5,002 nt of DNA from Alistipes sp. (GTDB taxonomy: Bacteria > Bacteroidota > Bacteroidia > Bacteroidales > Rikenellaceae): assembly GCA_017391665.1 (NCBI GenBank), contig JAFOXS010000014.1, forward strand, positions 1-5,002, in the 5' to 3' direction. The notes below the pieces were generated by a model. The model was not told the origin of the DNA. It ran no database searches and was given only the letters and a program-made list of their open reading frames with translations. Each line of letters starts with the position of its first letter. Position 1 is the stretch's first letter. This document shows, piece by piece, positions 1 through 4,626 of the stretch. A program made the position numbers and the translations under genes.

Positions 1-1158
1 GCTGCCCACTGGAAGTACAAAAAGGCCACAATCTCGAACGACGAGGATGAGCTGGACAAGTGGCTGAAGATGATTCGCACCGCATTGGAGAGTCCGACGG
101 AGAATGCTGTTGAGTTCCTGGATAACTTTAAGTTATCGCTCTATACCGATGAAATAGCGATATTTACGCCCAAGGGCGAGGCGCGCCACCTGCCATATGG
201 AGCCACAGCTATCGACCTGGCGTATGACGTGCATACCAAGATCGGCAACTCGGCCATAGGCGCCAAGATCAACCATAAAATCATGCCCATCACGACCACT
301 TTGACGAGTGGTGACCAGGTGGAGATCATCACCTCAGAGTCGGCCAAACCCAAGGCCGAGTGGTTGGAGTATGCCCTCACAGGCAAGGCCAAGCAGGCTA
401 TCAAAAGTTTCCTCAAGCGCGAGCAGGAGCACAACTACCAGCGCGGTATGGACACCCTGAACGAACATCTTGCAAAACTTAATATAACACCGAATAACCG
501 CGTGATTCGCAAGCTAATGGAGGCTTACGAAAGTCGCAACAAGGAGGAATTGTACACCAAGATTGGCGCAGGCATCGTGTCGCTCGACAATCTGGAAAAG
601 GTCATCAAGACCAACTCCAACTTCAAGATACTTAAGTTCTGGACGCTCTTCATCAAGGATAACGACAACGACGATGAAGCCGATGACAACACACAGCACC
701 ACAAGCACCCCGACAAACACGCCGAGCATCAGGAGCTCGTTGTTGCTGACTGCTGCCATCCTCTGCCGGGCGATAGTGTAGTAGGCTACAAAGACCCCAT
801 AACACACCAGATCATCGTGCACAAAGCCACATGCGAGGAGCTAAACCGCCTGGCATCGCAGCACGGCGAATGCATCGTCAAGGAGGCGATCCAGTGGTCA
901 CAGCTCAAAACACAATCATCACTCGTCACGATCGAAATTGTCGGCATCGACCGCATGGGAGTGCTGGTAGATTTGGCCAATGTAGTCACAAACGACTTCA
1001 GCATCAATATGCGTCAGGTGAACATCCAGTCACACGACGGAATTTTCGAGGGAACATTAAGTCTGTATGTGCGCGACGCAAACAGCCTCAATGCCATCCT
1101 TGAGCGACTGCGCCGTATCAAGGGCATGGATAGTGTAAAACGCGTTAAAAACCCCTAA
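1..1158 (+). CDS. rel: RelA/SpoT-family (p)ppGpp synthetase/hydrolase, C-terminal part (5' end outside window)
   Basis: The reading frame is open from the first base, so the gene starts upstream; the ATG at 70 is internal. Long RelA/SpoT proteins make and/or degrade the stringent-response alarmone (p)ppGpp in the cytoplasm. The 385 residues visible here begin with AAHWKYK, typical of the very end of the synthetase domain; the catalytic residues lie outside the window. Then follow a TGS domain (window residues about 51-112, with IFTPKGEARHLPYGATAIDLAY), a helical region (about 113-215), an Asp/His-rich linker (219-243), a CC/zinc-finger domain (about 245-295; likely ligands Cys251, Cys252, His274 and Cys278) and a C-terminal ACT domain (about 308-383). 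These parts sense ribosome and tRNA status and regulate the catalytic half in the family. The stop lies 3 bases before the next gene, suggesting co-transcription and perhaps translational coupling. Whether this copy has both activities cannot be judged. The family assignment is secure. Confidence 0.97.
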   Translation, partial: AAHWKYKKATISNDEDELDKWLKMIRTALESPTENAVEFLDNFKLSLYTDEIAIFTPKGEARHLPYGATAIDLAYDVHTKIGNSAIGAKINHKIMPITTTLTSGDQVEIITSESAKPKAEWLEYALTGKAKQAIKSFLKREQEHNYQRGMDTLNEHLAKLNITPNNRVIRKLMEAYESRNKEELYTKIGAGIVSLDNLEKVIKTNSNFKILKFWTLFIKDNDNDDEADDNTQHHKHPDKHAEHQELVVADCCHPLPGDSVVGYKDPITHQIIVHKATCEELNRLASQHGECIVKEAIQWSQLKTQSSLVTIEIVGIDRMGVLVDLANVVTNDFSINMRQVNIQSHDGIFEGTLSLYVRDANSLNAILERLRRIKGMDSVKRVKNP

Positions 1159-1161
1159 ACA

Positions 1162-1581
1162 ATGGATATTTTCTGGGTATTCATACTCTTTTTCGGCATC
1201 ATCGTCTCAATAGGCCAGAAGGCAAGTAAAAAGCAGGCTGCAGCAGACGAAGATGGAGAGTCTGCGCCCATGTCCGAGCAGGAGATGGAGCGCCGCATAC
1301 GCGAAATTTTAGAGGGTAAACCAATCCCTCAAAAGCCCGCACCCCAACCAGCCGTCAGTACACCTACGGTGTCGCCTATTAAAAAGGTATCTACACCCAA
1401 GAAACAACACCTTGCCCCGACGCCCACCGCCGCAAAGACAATAAAGCACCCCAAGGAGGAGGATCCCATCAAACAAACAGAGATCAAGAGCGGGGAAATA
1501 GGGCAAATAGTCGAGGATTTCACCATCGAGAAGGCCGTGATATACTCCGAGATCATGAACCCGAAATACAAGGAATATTAA
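1162..1581 (+). CDS. Small membrane-anchored protein of unknown function with conserved-looking C-terminal motif
   Basis: The 139-residue product has no function I can name. Residues 2-18 (DIFWVFILFFGIIVSIG) form one hydrophobic segment followed by lysines, so the N terminus is probably a membrane anchor with the rest in the cytoplasm. Residues 36-52 (MSEQEMERRIREILEG) look like a charged amphipathic helix. Residues 53-112 are a Pro/Lys/Thr-rich, probably disordered linker. The last 21 residues (119-139) return to ordered sequence, with the core KAVIYSEIMNPKY. From memory, similar AVIYSEI(L/M)NPKY-type endings occur in other Bacteroidales hypothetical proteins, suggesting a docking or interaction tail; this is recollection, not a search. 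The start ATG lies 3 bases after the rel stop, with no clear Shine-Dalgarno sequence, so translation may depend on coupling. It sits between the alarmone enzyme and the HIT gene in the same apparent operon. Confidence 0.85.
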   Translation: MDIFWVFILFFGIIVSIGQKASKKQAAADEDGESAPMSEQEMERRIREILEGKPIPQKPAPQPAVSTPTVSPIKKVSTPKKQHLAPTPTAAKTIKHPKEEDPIKQTEIKSGEIGQIVEDFTIEKAVIYSEIMNPKYKEY

Positions 1582-1593
1582 ACACTATACAAT

Positions 1594-1980
1594 ATGGCAA
1601 CAATTTTTTCAAAGATTGTAGCGGGCGAGATCCCGTCATACAAAGTAGCCGAGGACGACAACTATTACGCATTCCTCGACATCAATCCACTGGCAAAAGG
1701 TCACACACTCGTTATCCCTAAGGCAGAAGTAGACTACATCTTCGACCTCGATGATCAGACACTCGCAGGCCTCACGCTCTTCGCTAAGAGGGTAGCGCAC
1801 AAAATCAAGGAGCAAACAGGATGTGTAAAGGTGGCAATGGTGGTATTAGGACTGGAAGTAGCGCACGCACACATCCATCTTATCCCCATGAATAGCGAAA
1901 AAGACGTTGATTTTACCGCTCCGAAGCTTAAATTAACACCAGAAGAGTTCGCCGAAATAGCCAAATCAATCGCATTATAA
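1594..1980 (+). CDS. HIT (histidine triad) family nucleotide hydrolase/transferase
   Basis: The 128-residue product has the full length usual for small HIT proteins of the HinT/Fhit superfamily, which cleave nucleotide phosphoramidates or dinucleoside polyphosphates in the cytoplasm. The N-terminal IFSKIVAGEIPSYKVAED and the block AFLDINPLAKGHTLVIPK (residues about 27-44) are typical. The active-site triad is H91-A-H93-I-H95-L-I, preceded by the usual GLEVAHAHIHLIP context; His93 is expected to be the nucleophile. The cysteines that bind zinc near the N terminus of some HinT proteins (CxxC) are absent, with Ser at the usual second position. The gene starts 12 bases after the small membrane protein and is the last gene before a stem-loop terminator. 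A housekeeping role in clearing adenylylated by-products is likely, but the true substrate cannot be read from sequence. Confidence 0.95.
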   Translation: MATIFSKIVAGEIPSYKVAEDDNYYAFLDINPLAKGHTLVIPKAEVDYIFDLDDQTLAGLTLFAKRVAHKIKEQTGCVKVAMVVLGLEVAHAHIHLIPMNSEKDVDFTAPKLKLTPEEFAEIAKSIAL

Positions 1981-2020
1981 ACATAGGGTTTACATAGTTG
2001 TAAATCATTGAGCATAAGTA

Positions 2021-2054
2021 GGGTAGCCACATAAAAGGCTACCCATTATTTATT
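2021..2054 (+). terminator. Probable intrinsic terminator after the HIT gene
   Basis: Perfect 8-base arms GGGTAGCC (2021-2028) and GGCTACCC (2037-2044) enclose the loop ACATAAAA and are followed by the T-rich but interrupted stretch ATTATTTATT. The structure starts 41 bases after the HIT stop codon and is well placed to end the rel-to-HIT transcript. The T tract is imperfect, so termination efficiency is uncertain. Confidence 0.75.
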
Positions 2055-2150
2055 GATATTTAACATAATCAAACTCCGTAACACCGACAGATCTCATTTA
2101 CATTTATAACATGTAATTACACTTGTATTTCTCAAAATTCCACATCGTTA

Positions 2151-2166
2151 ATTTACATATGTAAAT
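2151..2166. promoter_or_regulatory. 16-base perfect palindrome, operator-like
   Basis: ATTTACATATGTAAAT is identical to its own reverse complement. It is followed by CC, and a close relative, ACATTTGTAAATCC, occurs at 2198-2211, 43 bases downstream (about four helical turns). A third relative with a longer gap, TTTACATAGTTGTAAATC, lies at 1989-2006 just after the HIT gene. The symmetry and spacing suit binding of a dimeric helix-turn-helix protein; the nearby XRE regulator is an obvious but untested candidate. Confidence 0.5.
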
Positions 2167-2197
2167 CCAGCTCAAGGAAATGAAAAGACGTAAATAT

Positions 2198-2211
2198 ACA
2201 TTTGTAAATCC
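2198..2211 (+). repeat. Second copy of the ACATnTGTAAATCC motif
   Basis: ACATTTGTAAATCC differs by one base from ACATATGTAAATCC at 2155-2168. It overlaps TACATTTG (2197-2204), which fits the TAnnTTTG promoter element, but no TTTG lies at a suitable distance upstream, so I read it as a protein-binding site rather than a promoter. Confidence 0.4.
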
Positions 2212-2469
2212 GAAGCGTGTCAAAATCATTGTTTATTATTTACAATCGACAATAGGGTAGGGTAGCGATTACACAGTCGTACAGGCGGTATTTTTAGTCA
2301 AAATATTCGAATTTAAATTATTTAACTTGTAGTTGTATATACGCCTATATCAGTTAGTTATGCCTAATTACATCAACAAAATAAACAACAAAATGCGCCT
2401 ACAGATGCATTTACGGGGTATATACTAATATATGGGGTAACATACAATAACAATATGCATATTATCAAC

Positions 2470-2498
2470 GTTTTACGTTATTTTATATAACGTGAAAC
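2470..2498. repeat. 29-base imperfect inverted repeat, operator-like or hairpin
   Basis: GTTTTACGTTAT (2470-2481) and ATAACGTGAAAC (2487-2498) are complementary at 11 of 12 positions around a 5-base centre. No T run follows on either strand, so it does not look like a terminator. Its position about 150 bases upstream of the helix-turn-helix gene makes an upstream operator plausible. Confidence 0.5.
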
Positions 2499-2543
2499 AC
2501 CAAACGAATTTAGAGTCGTAATTTTACGATAATCCACATATTG

Positions 2544-2587
2544 ACAAATGTAACAATTATCAACACTTATCAAATTATCACATTTGT
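2544..2587. repeat. Inverted repeat ACAAATGT/ACATTTGT enclosing three TTATCA words
   Basis: ACAAATGT (2544-2551) is exactly complementary to ACATTTGT (2580-2587). In the 28 bases between, and touching the right arm, TTATCA appears at 2557, 2567 and 2575, all in the same direction. The block ends about 10 bases before the -33 element of the helix-turn-helix promoter, a usual position for activator or repressor sites. TTATCAACA at 2557-2565 differs by one base from the DnaA box TTATCCACA. Confidence 0.45.
2545..2574 (-). promoter_or_regulatory. Possible divergent Bacteroidota promoter on the minus strand
   Basis: Read on the minus strand, TTTG (2574-2571), an 18-base gap and TACATTTG (2552-2545) match the Bacteroidota TTTG / TAnnTTTG arrangement. 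No gene lies downstream on that strand; the short frames found there end after about 10 codons. If active it would make a non-coding transcript toward the HIT gene. The match may be chance in AT-rich DNA and overlaps the inverted repeat described separately. Confidence 0.3.
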
Positions 2588-2596
2588 ACAATTTTG

Positions 2597-2628
2597 CTTG
2601 TTTACAAAAGAAAAATGCTTTATCTTTG
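2597..2628 (+). promoter_or_regulatory. Bacteroidota-type promoter of the helix-turn-helix gene
   Basis: TATCTTTG at 2621-2628 is a perfect TAnnTTTG -7 element. CTTG at 2597-2600, 20 bases upstream, is a three-of-four match to the -33 TTTG. Transcription should start a few bases after 2628, leaving only about 7-12 bases before the start codon at 2645. TTTACAAA (2601-2608) and TTTGTAAA (2625-2632) form an inverted repeat spanning the spacer and -7 element, a position where a bound protein would block polymerase. Confidence 0.75.
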
Positions 2629-2637
2629 TAAAAAAAC

Positions 2638-2694
2638 ATGAAATATGCACGAAAAATTACAACTTTTGATGAATGCAGAGAATCTGACCGGTAG
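2638..2694 (+). other. Possible out-of-frame upstream ORF overlapping the regulator start
   Basis: An ATG at 2638 opens an 18-codon frame (MKYARKITTFDECRESDR) ending with TAG at 2692-2694, in a different frame from the regulator and covering its start codon. It would be the first ATG on the mRNA, only a few bases from the predicted 5' end. It may be chance, but on a near-leaderless message the first ATG could compete with the true start at 2645. Confidence 0.2.
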
Positions 2695-3121
2695 CAAATT
2701 GGCAGAGTATCTCGGAATACAGCCGTCAAGCATCTCCCACATTCTGGGCGGACGTAACAAGCCGAGTCTTGATTTTGTGCAGAAGATTCTACAACGATAT
2801 CCTCGCATCAACCCCGATTGGCTGCTGCTCGACAGCGACGAGATGTATCGTGCGGACTCTTCGCCTGCCTCATCGGTAGCTTCCAGCGCAGAATTGCAAT
2901 TTAGTGAATCACCATCCATAGCCGAGTCCGCAACTCAGGCTGAGCCGTCGGCGGCAGAGAATCATAGCTCACCAGCCGACTACACAAAGCAGGCGCCGAG
3001 TACGCCGAGCAATGTTATGGATACGATCGCTCCACTTGTTGCGCCACATAGCCGAGGTGTAAAGCGAATCATCGTGATGTTCGACGATCACACATTCGAG
3101 AGTTACGAGCCAAGACGATAA
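2645..3121 (+). CDS. XRE-type helix-turn-helix transcriptional regulator with C-terminal tail domain
   Basis: The 158-residue product begins with a helix-turn-helix domain of the XRE/Cro-CI type (residues about 3-66). SKLAEYLG (17-24) is the first helix of the motif, and PSSISHILGGRNKPSL (27-42) contains the recognition helix and the family-typical turn. NPDWLLLDSDEMY (56-68) is the ending usual in Bacteroidales members. Residues 69-133 are a low-complexity Ser/Ala/Pro/Glu linker, probably disordered. Residues 139-156 (VKRIIVMFDDHTFESYEP) look like a short beta hairpin; from memory, many Bacteroidales relatives end this way, so the tail is probably functional. The gene stands alone, with its own promoter, between two gene-free stretches. 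An operator-like inverted repeat covering the promoter suggests self-regulation. Target genes are unknown. Other ATGs: the one at 2638 is out of frame, and Met9 is internal to the domain, so 2645 is the best start. Confidence 0.92.
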   Translation: MHEKLQLLMNAENLTGSKLAEYLGIQPSSISHILGGRNKPSLDFVQKILQRYPRINPDWLLLDSDEMYRADSSPASSVASSAELQFSESPSIAESATQAEPSAAENHSSPADYTKQAPSTPSNVMDTIAPLVAPHSRGVKRIIVMFDDHTFESYEPRR

Positions 3122-3139
3122 TTTTAGAGCGCGATTTTT

Positions 3140-3173
3140 AGCAGAAATATTTTTTAACATAATTATCTCTGCT
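3140..3173 (+). terminator. Weak stem-loop after the helix-turn-helix gene
   Basis: AGCAGAAATA (3140-3149) and TATCTCTGCT (3164-3173) are complementary at 9 of 10 positions around a 14-base AT-rich loop, starting 19 bases after the regulator's stop codon. No T run follows, so it is at best a weak intrinsic terminator; it may instead belong to the repeat that begins at 3162. Confidence 0.35.
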
Positions 3174-3222
3174 GCTTTGCTAATTATAGCGAACGTTCGA
3201 ATAAAGATCAATCAAACAGAAA
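3162..3222 (+). repeat. Diverged 61-base direct repeat, copy A
   Basis: Copy A shares the first 11 bases (ATTATCTCTGC) exactly with copy B, and the last 23 bases at 20 of 23 positions (3200-3222, beginning AATAAAGATCAAT). The central 27 bases (3173-3199) are mostly different but equal in length, and can form a small hairpin, GCTA-ATTA-TAGC (3179-3190). The equal spacing argues against coincidence. Confidence 0.6.
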
Positions 3223-3466
3223 GACACACGTCTGCTCCAACAATCTCTATGTTTTGGGGATTAATTCTGCGGACTAATTATGGCCACAGGAGAAGACTTT
3301 TAAGATAAGCAAAAGCTGGAGTCGAAATATTAATGTCAGCTGAGCGCAGAATAATACAAAAGATATTTATTGCAGAACGGCGTTAAAGTATAATTCGACA
3401 CATCAAGTCGGTACTATATTATATAGAGCATTTCCCGGAAAAACCCAAAGATTATTTTCCTCCTGT

Positions 3467-3527
3467 ATTATCTCTGCGGTTTATCAATCAGATTGATCGG
3501 CCCCAATAAAAATCAATTAAACATAAA
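3467..3527 (+). repeat. Diverged 61-base direct repeat, copy B
   Basis: Copy B lies 305 bases after copy A. It begins ATTATCTCTGC and ends with 23 bases beginning AATAAAAATCAAT (3505-3527). Its central 27 bases hold the hairpin ATCAAT-CAG-ATTGAT (3483-3497) at the same offset as the hairpin in copy A. TGTATTATCTCTGCG (3464-3478) is complementary, apart from one inserted base, to CGCAGAATAATACA at 3345-3358, giving a possible long-range stem. Confidence 0.6.
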
Positions 3528-3626
3528 ACTACTCTTTTTAAATAAGAATAAAAATACTCTTTTCAAGAGCCGATTTTCATCTATTACCCGCACATCATTT
3601 TACATAATATAAATATTACATCAATT

Positions 3627-3656
3627 ATTGGATTTAAGGAAAATTTCTTATCTTTG
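3627..3656 (+). promoter_or_regulatory. Bacteroidota-type promoter of the esterase gene
   Basis: TATCTTTG at 3649-3656 is a perfect TAnnTTTG element; ATTG at 3627-3630, 18 bases upstream, is a three-of-four -33 match. TTATCTTTGTAAA (3648-3660) is identical over 13 bases to the promoter of the helix-turn-helix gene (2620-2632). Transcription would start near 3662, giving a leader of about 45 bases. AAAAATACTCT occurs upstream (3550-3560) and inside the leader (3668-3678). Confidence 0.7.
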
Positions 3657-3708
3657 TAAACAAGAACAAAAATACTCTAATAAAACAACCCCTAATTACC
3701 CAACCCTT

Positions 3709-4596
3709 ATGAAACATTCAACATGCATATGCACTCTGCTGCTATCCTTAATATTAATTACTATGCCCACATGCGCGGCCACGGCTCGTTCACGCACGTC
3801 ATATCAAACATATAGTTGCACAATCGATGGCACAGAGCGCACATACAAACTCTATCTCCCCGCCAATATTCAGCCCAATGCTCCGCTCGTATTTGTGTTG
3901 CATGGTTACGGCGGATCGTTCGATCTCGACCACGTGGGCATGAACGAAGCGGCCGAGCGCCATGGCTTTGCCGTATGCTATCCGCAGGGAGCTAAAGATG
4001 GTCGTGGCAAGCCGTGCTGGAATGTAGGCTATCCTTTTCAGGCTGATATGACAATTGACGACATCTCATTCTTAAGCAAGCTTGCCCGCAAGCTGCAAAA
4101 AGAGCATGGCTTAAGCCGCAAAAACACCTTCTGCACGGGCATGTCAAACGGTGGCGAGATGTGTTACCTGCTGGCATATAGCCGTCAAAGCACCTTCCGT
4201 GCCGTAGCACCCATTGCTGGTCTTACAATGGAGTGGATGCCAAAGGCATACACCCGCACCCGCCCTATCCCACTCTTCGAGGTTCACGGCACCGAGGATC
4301 GCACATCGGAGTGGACTGGCGACTTGGAGAACAAAGGCGGCTGGGGAGCATATATTGCCGTACCCGATGCCGTCGACTACTGGGTTAAACGCAACAGTTG
4401 CAACGAGGAGCTACGCGAGCAACTGCCTCTGAAGAGCCCTGACTCACATCAGGTTATTGCTCACCGATATATCGACCGCGAGCATGGCAACGATGTGTGG
4501 TTATACGAAATTATTGGTGGCGGACACACCTGGGGTGAAAAAGATTTGGATATAGCCGAGGAAATTTGGAAATTCTTTAGTAAATTTACCGAGTAA
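3709..4596 (+). CDS. Secreted alpha/beta-hydrolase esterase, PHB-depolymerase-like/LpqC family
   Basis: From the ATG at 3709 the product has 295 residues. A TTG-initiated extension to 3628 is rejected because the promoter lies within it. Residues 1-27 (basic start, hydrophobic core CTLLLSLILITMPTC, small residues CAATA) form a signal peptide. The cysteine at 22 lacks a good lipobox, so a soluble or periplasmic form is more likely than a lipoprotein. The core shows the oxyanion-hole motif HGYGG (65-69), nucleophile elbow GMSNG with Ser146, acid Asp197 in HGTEDR (193-198), and catalytic His273 in GGGHTW (270-275), all in family order. The group includes polyester depolymerases and feruloyl or acetyl esterases acting on plant polysaccharides; in a Bacteroidales host, removal of acyl groups from glycans seems more likely than polymer storage turnover, but this is inference. 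No SusC/SusD genes are in view. The gene has its own promoter and may be co-transcribed with the next gene. Confidence 0.92.
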   Translation: MKHSTCICTLLLSLILITMPTCAATARSRTSYQTYSCTIDGTERTYKLYLPANIQPNAPLVFVLHGYGGSFDLDHVGMNEAAERHGFAVCYPQGAKDGRGKPCWNVGYPFQADMTIDDISFLSKLARKLQKEHGLSRKNTFCTGMSNGGEMCYLLAYSRQSTFRAVAPIAGLTMEWMPKAYTRTRPIPLFEVHGTEDRTSEWTGDLENKGGWGAYIAVPDAVDYWVKRNSCNEELREQLPLKSPDSHQVIAHRYIDREHGNDVWLYEIIGGGHTWGEKDLDIAEEIWKFFSKFTE

Positions 4597-4626
4597 ATTA
4601 CGCTTGTTAACAAACTGTCGCACAAA

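Larger units (their letters stand above)
1981..2644. other. AT-rich gene-free regulatory stretch with many palindromes
   Basis: No convincing gene lies on either strand over about 660 bases. The stretch holds, in order: the rel operon terminator; a 16-base perfect palindrome; a second related site 43 bases on; tandem AGGGTAGGGTAGC (2253-2265); two GGGGTA words 19 bases apart (2415, 2434) bounded by ATGCAT at 2405 and 2455, the second inside the 12-base palindrome AATATGCATATT (2452-2463); a 29-base imperfect inverted repeat (2470-2498); an 8-base inverted repeat with three TTATCA words between its arms (2544-2587); and the promoter of the helix-turn-helix gene. The 6-mer TTTACA or its complement TGTAAA occurs nine times (1989, 1999, 2097, 2152, 2160, 2203, 2239, 2601, 2627), whereas base composition alone would predict roughly one. 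Confidence 0.7.
3122..3648. other. Gene-free stretch with diverged repeats and TCTGC/GCAGA cluster
   Basis: No gene is supported on either strand over about 525 bases. The stretch holds two diverged copies of a 61-base direct repeat, seven TCTGC/GCAGA words (3141, 3168, 3231, 3266, 3346, 3372, 3473; base composition alone would predict roughly one or fewer), the 10-base palindrome CGAACGTTCG (3190-3199), TTTCC-C-GGAAA (3431-3441), and two TACTCTTTT words (3530, 3555). TAGTTTTG at 3249-3256 fits TAnnTTTG but lacks a -33 match. The right end carries the esterase promoter. A structured RNA, a cluster of protein-binding sites or the remains of a lost element are all possible. Confidence 0.6.

Noticed and set aside
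514..822. 102-codon minus-strand frame inside rel with hydrophobic Val/Leu runs
   Set aside because: The hydrophobic runs are the antisense reading of the Asp/Asn/His-rich linker codons; rel itself is certain in this interval.
70..1158. The ATG at 70 as the start of the RelA/SpoT gene
   Set aside because: The same frame is open to base 1 and encodes AAHWKYK, family-typical sequence from the end of the synthetase domain, so the gene continues upstream.
2253..2290. AGGGTAGGGTAGC as a second terminator or attachment site
   Set aside because: It shares GGGTAGC with the terminator arm at 2021 but lacks a complementary arm nearby, and no integrase or matching second copy is present.
2405..2460. 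A small mobile element bounded by ATGCAT words
   Set aside because: ATGCAT is self-complementary and common by chance; the 56-base interval has no element-like ends, target duplication or coding content.
2478..2729. 83-codon frame on the minus strand across the regulator promoter
   Set aside because: It covers the + strand promoter and the regulator's N-terminal coding part, is Cys/Tyr/Phe-rich, and has no plausible domain; it looks like a chance frame.
2969..3211. 80-codon frame on the minus strand over the regulator's 3' end
   Set aside because: It mostly mirrors the well-supported regulator gene and has no recognisable protein features or promoter.
3628..3708. TTG-initiated N-terminal extension of the esterase
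   Set aside because: The extension overlaps the -33 and -7 promoter elements (3627-3656) and would put 27 polar residues before a normal signal peptide; the ATG at 3709 gives a standard secreted protein.
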